Shown: piece by piece, positions 32,531-43,699 of the stretch
Layout of the letters: every line of letters starts with the position of its first letter
Numbering within the stretch: position 1 is the stretch's first letter
Source of the DNA: Nelumbo lutea
Lineage: Eukaryota; Streptophyta; Magnoliopsida; Proteales; Nelumbonaceae
Assembly: GCA_022828595.1 (NCBI GenBank)
Contig: JAKGHH010000001.1
Location: 69,994,401-70,058,400 of the forward strand
Direction of reading: 5' to 3'
Length of the DNA: 64,000 bases
Made by a program: the position numbers and the translations under genes
Notes under the pieces: generated by a model
Told to the model about the DNA's origin: nothing
Database searches by the model: none
The model's input: the letters and a program-made list of their open reading frames with translations, nothing else

Positions 32531-33739
32531 GGTAATAGATTCAGGTGCATTCGACCATATGACTAGCTTGCCTTCATTGTTTACCACTTATCATTTATCT
32601 TCTGGTAGGGATAAGATATCTATTGTTGATGGCTCTCTTGTCCCCATTCTGGCAAGGGTGATATTAACCTATCGGATACTATCTCCTTGTCTTTTGTCTT
32701 GCATGTTTCTAAACTTGATACTAACCTTTTTTCAGTTAATAGTATTACCAAACATATGAACTGCTCAGTAACTTTTTTCCCTGACCGATGTGTTTTTCAG
32801 GACCTGGAGACGAAGAAGGTGATTGGGACTGGCCGTGAGACGAATGGGATCTATCTACTTCAGGAGAGTTTTTGCTAGGAAGAGTCAGCGGATAAGAAGT
32901 CACTTGTTTCTCAGATTGTGAGTCCGGTTATGCTTTGCCATAACCGATTAGGTCATTTGTCTTTTCAGTCCTTAAAGAGTCTGTTCCCTACTTTGTTTGA
33001 GTCTGTTGAGTTGTCCCAATTGAAATGTGAAAGTTGTGAGTTTGCAAAACATTGTAGAAACTCTTATTCATTGAGTAATAAAAAGAGTAATAGTTCTTTT
33101 GATATTGTGCATACTAATGTTTGGGGGACATATCACATCCATTCCATAAGTGGGTACAGATATTTTTTGTTATTTGTTGATGACCATACTTGGTTTTCTT
33201 GGGTTTATCGTATGCATTCACGAGATGAGGTGCCTGTCCTGACCCAAAACTTCCACCAAACGATCCTAACCCAATTTGATGCCAAGATCAAAGTTCTTAG
33301 ATCTGATAATGCAAAGGAATATTTTGCTAAGCCATTGGCATCTTACCTTCTTCATCATGGGGTTATCCACCAGAGCATTTGCCCTCATACACCTCAGCAG
33401 AATGGGGTTGCAGAAAGGAAGAATAGGCACATCTTGGAGGTGGCTCGAAGTATTATGTTTACCTCCAATGTCCCTATTCAGTTCTGGGGTGATGCTATCC
33501 TCACAGCGGTATATCTTTTTAATTGGGTTCCTTCCTGGGTTCTTGATATGAAACCTCATTTTCCCTTCTATACCCAAATGAGGAGTTATTTATTGTTCCC
33601 CTTAAAACACTTGGTTGTACCTGTTTTGTTCAGCTTCTCGGACCCCATCACTCCAAGTTTGAACCCAGGGCCTCCAAATGCATCTTTCTTGGTTATGCAC
33701 AAATTTAAAAGGGTTATCGTTGCTATGATCCTGTTTTAG
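32531..33739 (+). pseudogene. copia element 2 protease and integrase remnant
   Basis: The protease motif VIDSGAFDHMT is intact. A frameshift near 32680 and a TAG at 32876 precede the integrase, whose zinc finger (CHNRLGHLS...CESCEFAKH) is kept. Of the catalytic triad the first Asp is Asn (VHTNVWG), while RSDNAKEY and GVAERKN keep the second Asp and Glu. The C-terminal third is frameshifted after about 33580. Confidence 0.88.
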
Positions 33740-33741
33740 GG

Positions 33742-35785
33742 ATGAAGTTTGTCTCCATGGATGTCACTTTCTTTGAGAAGACACCCTACTATTCTTCGGT
33801 TTCTCCTCAGGGGGAGAGCAGTGAGAGTGGGGATTTGGGTCCTTTTCTTCATGGGGAGCGCAGTGAGGGTAGGGTTAATACTTTTGGGGTTGTTCTTTTA
33901 CCTATTCCATTGGGTGATGAGGGTTGCAGTAGTGAGGGTGGTAAGAGGGATGAGGAGTTGAGAGTCTATCACAGGCGATGCAGGCAGGTTGATCCCGGTC
34001 ATCAGTAGTACAGGCCAGCTCCAACCTATTCTGTGGCTCCAAGTCCAGGTATTACAGTCCTAGGACCCATAGAGACATCTTCCATTGTTTCCACTTCTCC
34101 CCCTACAGACGACCTTGACCTTCCCATTGCCATCTATAAAGGAAAACGGCATTGCACCACATCTATAGCCCACTGCATTTCCTAGTTTTTATCCTATGAT
34201 CGCCTATCTCCCTCCTACAGGTCCTATCTTACTTCCGTTGCTAATGTCCCTATTCCAAGAACAATGCAAGAAGCCCTATCAGTCCCGGAGTGGAGAGGTG
34301 CAATGCAAATCGAAATGGATGCCCTGTTGAAAATTAATACCTGGGAGCTATTTGATTTGCCCAAAGTAAAGAAATCAGTTGAGTGCAGATGGGTATTTAC
34401 TGTGAAGCACAATGCGGATGTCTCCATTGAGAGGTACAAAGCTCGGCTAGTTGCAAAAGGGTTCACCCAGACTTGTGGTATATATTATTTGGAGACATTT
34501 GTCCTGGTAGACAAGATGACCATCATTCGAGTTCTATCATCTCTTGCAGCAAGCCACAATTGGTCTTTGTACCAAATGGACCTACAGGAAGAGGTTTACA
34601 TGCAATTGCCTCTTGGATTCTATGATACAAAGACAGGTAAGAAGGTCTGCCAGCTTAATAAGGCATTGTATGGTTTGAAGCAGTCATCTAGAGCTTGGTT
34701 CGATAGATTCAGACTAGCCTTTGGGAAGTTTGGTTATGTACAGGCTCAGTTAGATCATACACTATTCATCAAGAGGGTAGAGTCCTCTCTAACACTATTT
34801 ACAGTATATGTTGATGATATTGCGGTGACAGGAAATGATAGCCATGAAATTGAATCCCTCAAACAACCCCTTCATCAAGAGTTTGAGGTGAAAGATCTTG
34901 GTGCTCTTCGATATTTTTTGGGTATTGAGGTTGTTAGATCTAAACAGGGGATCTTTGTCTCATAGAGGAAATATGTTATAGATCTATTGGTGGAAATTAG
35001 AAAGTTAGGTGTCAAGCCTGTGGATACACCCATTGAATAGAACCACATGATTAGTGCAAAGAGTGGGGAGACCTTTGAAGACAAAGTTATGTTTCAGCGA
35101 TTAGTGGGGAAACTTCTATATCTCTGCCTCACTCGGTCAGATATTAGTTATGCAGTTAGTGTTGTCAGTCAGTACATGCATTCTCCTAGAACCACACACC
35201 TTTTTGTAGTTGAAAGAATATTAGCATATTTGAAGAGATATCCGGGTAGAGGTATATTATTCAAGAACAATGACCGCATGAAGGTGGAGGTCTATACGAA
35301 TGCCGATTGGGCTGGGAGTATTGATGACAAAAGGTCTATCTCTAGATATTGTGCCATTGTGGGAGATAACCTTGTCTCTTAGAGAAGTAAGAAACAGAGT
35401 GTTGTCTCCCGATCTAGCGCTGAAGCTGAACACAGGTCAATGGCTAATGGAGTGGCTGAGATTCTATGGCTGAGGTCACTATTTGAGGAGTTGGGTATTG
35501 AGTATGAGAAGCCCCTGATGTTGTATTGTAATAATCAAGCGGCTATAAATATAGCACACAATCTGGTGTAACATGACAGAACCAAACATATTGAAGTTGA
35601 TCGGCATTTTGTACGAGAGAGGGTCTCATCACAAGAAGTGTGTCTCCCGTACATCACCTCCAACATGCAATTAGTAGATATCCTCACCAAAGTTGTACCA
35701 AGGAAGAAGTTAGAAGCGGATCTATCCAAGTTGGGAATGATAAACATTTATTCTCAACTTGAGGGGGAGTGTAGAGAACACTGAT
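33742..35785 (+). pseudogene. copia element 2 reverse transcriptase and RNase H remnant
   Basis: One frame runs through the linker into the RT. Open part 34264-34965 has CRWVFTVK, ALYGLKQSS and YVDDIAVTGND. Nine residues (normally VKNAFLNGD) are missing after YQMD near 34580, so the first catalytic Asp stands next to LQEEVYM. The RNase H part has YTNADWAG (Asp to Asn), SSAEAEHR and YCNNQAAI (Asp to Asn). In-frame stops lie at 34963, 35038, 35380 and 35568. Confidence 0.9.
35757..35769 (+). other. polypurine tract of copia element 2
   Basis: acttgagggggag immediately before the 3' LTR. Confidence 0.88.
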
Positions 35786-36142
35786 GTGGGCCCCACAACT
35801 ATGGTCCCATTGCGTTCGTAGGGTAGAAGGTGTTCTAGTCTTCATAGGGTTAGCCGGTGGTCAGTTAGTTATGTCAGTTGTTATTTATTTCAGTCTTATT
35901 TTTTTTTTATATTTGTTATGTAAGTACTAAGGGCAAATCTATCTTTTCCATGTAATGAGCATAACCTATAAATACTAAATAAAGTAGCGGTGACAGAATA
36001 TTGTGCTTCTGTTCCTCCTTTAACTCTTGTGTTCTACTGCCCTCTCTTCTCTCTTTCTCCTCTCTTTTCTATACCTTTTCTTCTTTTTTCAAACCTAAAA
36101 TCCATTAGGGTTCAAGGCTGATAGCAGTCCTGAACGTCTACT
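35770..36142 (+). repeat. 3' LTR of copia element 2
   Basis: 373 bp, TGTAGAGAAC to CGTCTACT, followed by TTTAC. Confidence 0.95.
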
Positions 36143-36547
36143 TTTACTATTAGTTACGCTAATTGAGTTGGTGTTTAAGTAATAATTTACTCTTAACTGT
36201 TGTTAATTATTTACTATTAAATTAACTATTCTTATTTTAATGACTCTAATTTGATAATATCTTTGAAGTAACTTATCTCAAGGTTAATAAGATTTATTTT
36301 TTAACTAATAGATTTGTTTACATCTAAAGTGGCCTAATTTCAAACTTTAGGGTCTAAAGTAGCTTTTCTCAAACTTTAGTAATGCTATATAAGCATGTAT
36401 TTATTATTTTATTTATTGTATAATGGCTCCATTGAAGTAGTTTCACATATATTCTATTCACAAAAGTTTGGGGGCAAAAATGGACTCTTTTTGTTCTTCA
36501 AGGTTGAAATTGGCCTTTTTGCAAAGTTCATGGGTTGTTAGAGCCAA

Positions 36548-37173
36548 AAATCCAACTAGGAAATTAATGGACAAAACACATGTTTTGTTAAATGAAATTG
36601 AAGCAAAAGGAGACCTATATCATTTCTAAGTGGGTCAAACCAGTATGATTGCAAGTAGGGGTGATCATGGGCCAAGCTTTGCACTTATGATAAGGGCTAT
36701 AGCTTAGGCCCAGACCCAGCCTGGTCTAGGGTTCTGGACCTGAAACATAAGCCCTAGCCCATGTCTATACGGGCCCAAGCCAGGCCGGACCTAATTTCGG
36801 GCCAATGTCACATATATAAAACATTAGATATCTATATATTAAATGGCATAAAATGCATATAAATCCAACTAGGAAATTAATGGACAAAACACATGTTTTG
36901 TCAAATAAAATTGAAGCAAAAGGAGACCTATATCATTTCTAAGTGGGTCAAACCAGTATGATTGCAAGTAGGGGTGATCATGGGCCAAGCTTTGCACTTA
37001 TGATAAGGGCTATAGCTTAGGCCTAGACCTGGCCCGGTTTGGGGTTCCGGATCTGAAACATAAGCCCTAGCCCATGTCTATACGGGCCCAAGCCAGGCCG
37101 GACCTGATTTTGGGCCAATGTCACTCATATATAAAACATTACTTATCTATATATTAAATGGAATAGCATGCAT
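36548..37173. repeat. 313-bp tandem duplication including a MITE end
   Basis: The stretch beginning aaatccaactagg at 36548 repeats at 36861 with few changes. The unit contains ordinary flanking DNA plus the first 205 bp of the hAT-like MITE, so the duplication took place after that insertion. Confidence 0.88.
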
Positions 37174-37494
37174 ATAAACTTATTTTATACATTATATAAT
37201 ATAAAACATTACATATAACATAAATTATACGTCATGTTATAATATTTATATATAATATAATGTAAAATAGCATGTATACATATGTATATATTATGCACAG
37301 AATGTGTAACTTTAAATATATGTGGGCTGGGTTGGGCTGGGTTGGGCTGGGCTTGGGCCAAGCTTGAAGTATTAAGCCCAAGCCTGACCCTAAAATTTGC
37401 AGGCTTGATGTGGGCCAGAGCCCGAGCTGGGCCTAAACACAAAACATAGGCCCAAGCCCAGAATTTTCGGGCTTGGCTAAAATGATCACCCCTA
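36656..37494. mobile_element. hAT-like MITE with 8-bp TSD, partly duplicated
   Basis: Left end taggggtgatcatgggcc (36656, and again 36969 through the tandem duplication). The right end gatcacccctatches it in inverted form: aatgatcacccct then a. Flanks attgcaag and attgtaag (37495-37502) form an 8-bp duplication with one mismatch. The interior is rich in 'gggttgggctgg' and 'gggcccaagcc' and has no coding capacity. Confidence 0.85.
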
Positions 37495-37502
37495 ATTGTA
37501 AG

Positions 37503-37991
37503 TCTACCATAATTATATTAGTATTTTATTTTACCAACTTTTAAATGGGAGTTAAATTAATGAAAAGCAATTTTAAAACTTATAATTTGTCTTAATTTAA
37601 TTATTTTTATTTTTCTTTATCTTATATGTTTTGTATTAATTTTTAAATCAAATTTGGATGGATATCAATTTTAACTAACCTGTTTATTATTGATTTTGCT
37701 CTTTTTTGTTAATTCTAACATAACTTATTTATATCAATTAATGTATTTATTTTATATCAAGTTTAAATGGATTTAAAAGTACAAATTTTATGAATAATAA
37801 CAATTAGTAATTCTTTCCCAATATACATGAATATTTTACTAAATAACTTTTATTATATTTAATTTAATTTTATCATTTTTTAAATGGATTTTCCTTTTTT
37901 GTTAAGTGGTATGGTATTATTATAAGATTGTGACTTTTCAATAATTAATTTAAAATAAACATAATTAATAAATAAGTAATTTATTTTAAAA
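37503..37991. other. AT-rich spacer, nothing seen
   Basis: Very AT-rich DNA between the MITE and copia element 3, without genes or clear repeats. Confidence 0.6.
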
Positions 37992-37996
37992 GTTAT

Positions 37997-38327
37997 TGTT
38001 GAAGATTAATTAGTTTTATGATGTTTTTCTAAGTAGATGTTTTATGTTAGTTGTTAGATAGGAGTGGGGACCACAGTAGTTATGTGACTCCAAATTTTAT
38101 TATGTTTTTTGAGTGTTATATATGTTGTTTTATGTTTTGCCGCCCTATAAGGGCATAGTTGTCTTTGTACCATTCTATTATTTTATTATAAATAATAAGT
38201 GAAGGGGGCGGCTAGATTATTGCTCTCTTTTCTTTTTAACTTCTCTTCTTTTCTTCTTCTTCTCTCTTCCTTCTCTCTTCAAGTAACTACTTTCTTTCAT
38301 ATTTTTTTAATTCAACAAATTCCTACT
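37997..38327 (+). repeat. 5' LTR of copia element 3
   Basis: TGTTGAAGAT to TTCCTACT, with TATA-like attataaata near 38183. Confidence 0.93.
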
Positions 38328-38757
38328 TGGTATCAGAGCATCGACTAGGGTTTCTTGAAGCATTCTCATGCAGCCCTAGATTGCCTAGTTCTTGAAGTTT
38401 TTGGTGGGACAGGAAGGTGATCTACTGTTCGGCATCAAAATTATGAAGAATTGGAGTACGGGGAAGAGTCCTAGAAAAGTTGGACTCTTTGTTTTTTATC
38501 TGATCTTGGGCGCCCAGGTACTATTAGTTTTCTTTTGATTTTCTGAAGAGGGCGGTTTGGTTTCTGAAATTTTTTAGGCCTCCCGGAGTGATCGATTCAC
38601 TTTTCTCTCTGTTGGGAGGCATGGGGAGGAGAGAGATTTCCCTCCAGGTAGGGTTTTCTTCTTTCAGAAGGATTGGTTTCTGTGTGTGCGATATTAAATT
38701 ATTATTTGAAGGTCTCCAATCTATTTTTTTTCTTACTGTTGAACTGTTTGAAGTAAA

Positions 38758-39700
38758 ATGGAGAGTTGGAATATCGAGATGAAATCTATCGGTACTTTGG
38801 GACTGGGTGTTGGAGGTAATAGTGATATTTTTGGGTATGGGATCATTACTACAGTAAAACTCGATGGTACAAATTATTTGGAGTGGGCACAGTCAGCTAA
38901 GATGGCTATTGGTGCCCGTGGAAAATTAGGGTATTTCACTGGGGAGGAGAAGAAACCTGATACAGACTCTTCCCGATGGGTGCAAGAGAATTACATGGTA
39001 ATGTCCTAGCTATGTAATTCTATGTTACCTCATATTGCAAAAAAATTCCTATGTGCTAATACTGCTAAGGAGATTTGGGATGGAGGGACTGAAACCTACT
39101 CTCAGAAGAAAAATGAAGCCAAAGCCTATTAGTTGAGAAATCAAGTGATAAGTATGAAACAGGGAGAAAAACCTCTTGTTATGTATTTCTCCATGCTGAA
39201 AATCCTATGGCAAGAAATAAATTACATAGAAACTGTGGTATGGGGAAGTGTAAATGATGCATCAACTTATCACAAACTGGTAGAGAGGAATATGGTTTGA
39301 GTTATTGGTAGGGCTGAACCCTGAATTTGACATTGATAGGCAACATATTCTTTTTAGGGAGGTGACACTTTCTCAGGCCTATGCTTTTGTCTCTGGAGAG
39401 GAGAGTAGGAGGAATGTAATGCTGAGACAGCCTGGGATTGACCAGTCGGCTATGGTTGGTACAACAAAACCTAAGCCAAATGGGGACAGGGGGAGTAGTG
39501 AGACTAGAAGGGAAGATAAGAAGGACTTGGTGTGTGATTATTGCAAGAAGCCTATGCATACTAGGGACACTTGTTGGAAAGTTCATCCAAATTTTATGCC
39601 TGTTCGGATAAGAAACAAGAAGGAAAATGCAAATGTAGCCACTATAGAATACTCTTTAGCCCCTCTCTCCTAAACCAATTGGTAATCCATTGTAGTAACA
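38758..39700 (+). pseudogene. copia element 3 gag remnant
   Basis: Opens MESWNIEMKS and shows VKLDGTNYLEWAQSAKMAI and WVQENYMVM, then a TAG at 39007. Further stops and a frameshift lie near 39130 and 39298. The frame from 39305 has VGLNPEFDID and the zinc knuckle CDYCKKPMHTRDTC, and ends at a TAA near 39671. Confidence 0.87.
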
Positions 39701-39715
39701 ACAGTGAGAACATAA

Positions 39716-41175
39716 TTGGAGAGGTTTGGACAACTTATGCATAAGAAAGATTCACCCTGCTCTAGCCTTTTAGATGGACAGCAGAATGCAGGAGCCAGCT
39801 ACACCACTTCCTTTGCACATACAGGTAGTTCATATGCAACTACAAATCTTGCAACCACTTCAGGTAAGGAGGGACCTCTTTGGATTATAGACTCAGGAGC
39901 ACTTGAGCATATGACTAATGCCCCTACCATTTTCAATTCCTATCAGTTGTGCTCTGGTAGAGACAGAGTCTCTACAACAGATGATTTAGATATGCCCATC
40001 GCTGGGAAGGGGATAGTTAGAATGACCAATGATATAACTCTGTCTTCTGTTTTACATGTTCCTAGACTTCATACCAACCTACTGTATGTTAGTTCTTTGA
40101 CAAAAAATTTGAATTGTTCTATGACCTTTCTTCTTGGTAATTGTGTTTTGCAGGATCTAGAGTCAAAGAAGATGATTGAGAGTGGTCGTGAGGTGAATGG
40201 AGTCTATCTTCTGGTTCCTAGACTTCATACCAACCTACTGTATGTTAGTTCTTTGACAAAAAATTTGAATTGTTCTATGACCTTTCTTCTTGGTAATTGT
40301 GTTTTGCAGGATCTAGAGTCAAAGAAGATGATTGAGAGTGGTCGTGAGGTGAATGGAGTCTATCTTCTGGATGAGATTCCGAGACATCAGGGCCATCATG
40401 TTAGAAGCAACAGTAGTAGTGGGTCAAAGTCAATGAACCAGATTATGCTTTGGCACAATCACTTGGGACATCTTTCTTTTAGTTCTTTGAAATGTCTTTT
40501 CCCAAAGTTGTTTGAGTTTGTTCAATTATCTACTTTGGAGTGTGAGAGTTGTCAAATCCCTTCTATGGAAAGATTCTGTTAATTTCTCTTGTTTGTTAAT
40601 GGTTATACATGATATTCTTGGATATATTTGATGAGATCACACAATTTGGTGTGAGAACTAAGGCTTTTAGATCATGTAGTGCCAAAGAGTATTTTAAGAA
40701 GAACCTAACCACGTATCTCTTAGAACATGGTGTAGTTCATCAGAGCAGTTGTACATATACACCGCAATAGAATGGAGTTGCTGAGAGAAAAAATAGACAC
40801 ATTGTGGAGGTGGCAAGGAGTCTTATGGTGTGTGTTTCAGTTCCTGTGCAGTTCTGGGGAGATGCAGTTCTTACAGCCGCGCATTTGATTAATCGTGTTT
40901 CTTCACAGACTTTGGGGTTTAAGGTGCCATTTAGCCTTCTTTTTCTAGATGGAGAGATATTTCATATACCTCTGACTGATTTTGGTTGTATTTCTTTTGT
41001 TCACATTTTTGGCCCTCATCATAAGAAATTGGACCCTAAGGCCAAGAAATGTGTTTTTCTTGGGTATGCTCAGAACCAAAATGGGTATTGTTGTTATGAC
41101 CTAGTGTTGAGGAGCAAATTTGCCATTATGGATGTTACATTTTTTGAATCCACATTCTTCTTCTCGAGTGGTTAA
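39716..41175 (+). pseudogene. copia element 3 protease and integrase remnant
   Basis: The protease motif IIDSGALEHMT is intact in a long frame to 40582. That frame contains an exact 52-residue duplication. The integrase zinc finger starts (LWHNHLGHLS...CESC), but the next 30 or so residues and the first catalytic Asp region are deleted. The second Asp reads Cys (RSCSAKEY), and the Glu motif GVAERKN survives. The frame 40804-41175 carries VPVQFWGDAVLTA and KCVFLGYA. Confidence 0.88.
40058..40369 (+). repeat. exact 156-bp tandem duplication in copia element 3
   Basis: 40058-40213 and 40214-40369 are identical in every base I compared. The unit is 52 codons (VPRLHTNL...GVYLL), so the frame is preserved. 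Confidence 0.97.
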
Positions 41176-43195
41176 TTTCAAGGAGAGAGTTTTGGGGAGA
41201 AGAGCTCACAATTTGTTCCTCTTCCTGTTTCTGTGGTGCCTCCATTAGTTTAGCCAGCACCAGCACCATCAGTTCAACTAGCACCTGCACCTCTAGTTTC
41301 ATTACCTGAGCCATTACGAGCAGCCTCACAGCAACATCAGCGCCAGTAGATGATGGTTGACTCCACATAGCCTCAACCCACACCACTCTCTGTCAGTCTT
41401 TCTGAAACTCCCGATTCGGCAGATACAGTTCTAGGTATTCCTCTTGAGCCTAAGCCTGCTGTGTTTTCTGATGATAATGTTTCTGTCCCTAACACAATTG
41501 TTGCAACTGATCCCATTGACCTTGATCCTCCCATTGCACTTCATAAGGGAAAAAGAAAGTGTACAACCCATTGCATTTCACAATATCTTTCCTACAGTGC
41601 TTTATCACCCTCCTATCGTGCTTTTCTTTCTATCTTGGATTGTGTCTATACATAGGAATGTTACTGAGGCTCTCTCCAAACTTAAGTGGAAAACAACCAT
41701 GCAAGATGAGATGGATGCTTTGGTCAAAAACCAATTGGGAAATAGTTGATCTCCCCCTAGATAAGGAGACATTCGGATGTCGATGGGTATTCACAGTGAA
41801 GTATAAGGCCGATGGCAAGATAGAGAGGTACAAGGCCAGGTTGGTAGCAAAAGGGTATACTTAGACCTATGATGTTGATTATTTGGAAACATTTGCACCA
41901 ATAGCTAAGATGAGTTTAGTTTGTATCCTTTTATCTCTAGCAGCCCCCTATTCATGGCCTTTGTTCCAGCTTGATGTCAAAAATGCTTTCCTCAATGGTG
42001 ACTTACAAGATAAGGTATATATGGACATTCCAACATGCTTTTTTTAAAATGTTGGTAAAGGAACGGTGTGCAGACTCTGAAAATCTCTATATGGACTAAA
42101 ACAGTCACCTAGGGCTTGGTTTGACAGGTTCAGAGGGGCACTCATCCGTTTTAGATAATACACAGACATAGTCTGATCACACCCTCTTTGTGAAGAGGAG
42201 ATATGCTCTGGTGTCAATTCTGATTGTGTATGTGGATGATATAGTGGTGACAGGAAATGATCTGGAGGAGATTGATGATCTCAAAAAATCATTGTAGCAA
42301 GAATTTGAGATCAAAGATCTTGGTGAGCTCAAATACTTCTTAGGGATTGAAGTTGCAAGATCCAAGCATGGGAACTTCATTTCACAAAGAAAGTATGTAC
42401 TTGACCTATTGTGAGAGACTAGGAAGCTGGGGACGAAACCAACAGACACTCCTATTGATCCAAATCACAGAATTAATGGTGTGGATGGGGAATTGGTAAA
42501 GGATGTGGGAAGATATCAAAGAATGGTGTGTCGACTGTTGTATTTGTGTATGACACGATCAAATATTTCTTAAGTTGTCAGTGTTGTGAGTTAGTACATG
42601 CATGCACCTCGGGTTCAACATGGGGAAGCTATTGAGAGAATACTTGCATATCTGAAAAAGCACCTTGGTAGAGGCATTCTTTTCTCAAATCATGAGAATC
42701 TAAAGCTAGAATCCTATACAGATACAGACTGGACAAGATGCTTAGATGACATGAGGTCTACATTAGGAGTGTACCTTTGTAAGTGGAAACTTGATCTCCT
42801 GAAAGAGTAAGAAATAAGCGGTTGTGGCAAGGTCAAGTGTAGAGGCCGAGTATAGATCCATGGCTCATGGTTTCTCAGAACTTCTTTGGGTTAGATCTTT
42901 TTCGAGTGAGATTGGGGTGAAAGCAGAGGAACGTATGATGTTATACTGTGACAATCAGGCTACAATCAATATTGCCCATAATCCAATTTAGTATGATAGG
43001 ACAAAACTAATTCATGTTGATAGACACTTTATAAGAAAAAGGGTAACAATTAGAGAAATTTGTTTGACTTATGTCTCTTTAGAGTTATAGCTGGCTGATG
43101 TTCTCACTAAAGGGGTGGCAAAGAACAAGCTTGAACATGATCTACGTAAGTTGGGAATGTGTGACATTTACTCCCAACTTGAGAGGGAGTGTTGA
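41176..43195 (+). pseudogene. copia element 3 reverse transcriptase and RNase H remnant
   Basis: The RT shows CRWVFTVKYKADG, FQLDVKNAFLNGDL, LYGLKQSPRAW and YVDDIVVTGND, so its catalytic residues are intact. The frame has stops near 41862, 42045, 42078, 42297 and 42412, and shifts near 41740 and 42160. RNase H retains YTDTDW, YCDNQATI and ADVLTKG, then IYSQLEREC at the LTR border. Confidence 0.88.
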
Positions 43196-43516
43196 AGATT
43201 AATTAGTTTTATGATATTTTTTTTGAGTAGATGTTCTATGTTAGTTGTTAGATAGGAGGTGGGGACCACAATAGTTATGTGAGTCCAAATTTTATTATTT
43301 TTTTGAGTGTTATATATGTTGTCTTATATTTTTCCACCCTATAAGGGCATAGTTGTCTTTGTACAGTTCTATTATTTCAGTATAAATAATAAGTGAAGAG
43401 GGAGGCCAAATTATTGTTCTCTTTTTTTTCAACTTCTCTTATTCTCCTTCTCTCTTCCTTCTCTCTTCATGAAACTACTTTCTTTCATATTTTTTTTAAT
43501 TTAGCAGATTCCTACT
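43190..43516 (+). repeat. 3' LTR of copia element 3
   Basis: 327 bp, TGTTGAAGAT to TTCCTACT, preceded by a slightly altered polypurine tract (gagagggag). Confidence 0.93.
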
Positions 43517-43699
43517 GTCATTGAATTTAATTAAATATAATTGTAATAGTAATAAATGGATCATTTTATTTTTAATTTAATTAGGATTATTTTTTATTAT
43601 ATTATTTTTAATATTTATATTTTTAAAATAAAGCTAGTATCTAGCTAATATATTTTTTAATTAAAGTAAATATTTTATATTTTTCTATAATTTCATGTT

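Larger units (their letters stand above)
30275..36142 (+). mobile_element. Ty1/copia LTR retrotransposon, full length, dead
   Basis: 5868 bp with LTRs of 374 and 373 bp, an exact TTTAC duplication on both sides (30270-30274 and 36143-36147), a primer site matching initiator-Met tRNA and a polypurine tract. My hand alignment finds about 28 differences between the LTRs (about 7.5%), so the insertion is old. The gag-pol frame has many stops and several frameshifts. Confidence 0.96.
37997..43516 (+). mobile_element. Ty1/copia LTR retrotransposon, full length, dead
   Basis: 5520 bp with LTRs of 331 and 327 bp, an initiator-Met-tRNA primer site (38328-38339), and flanking gttat (37992-37996) and gtcat (43517-43521), a 5-bp duplication with one mismatch. 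LTRs differ at about 30 positions by eye. The proteins are closest to those of the element at 1-5059 (same gag start region and the same zinc-knuckle text). Many stops make it non-autonomous. Confidence 0.95.

Noticed and set aside
30275..36142. An endogenous virus (pararetrovirus) instead of a retrotransposon
   Set aside because: LTRs, a 5-bp target duplication, the Met-tRNA site and the integrase-before-RT order are those of Ty1/copia; no movement or coat protein is present.
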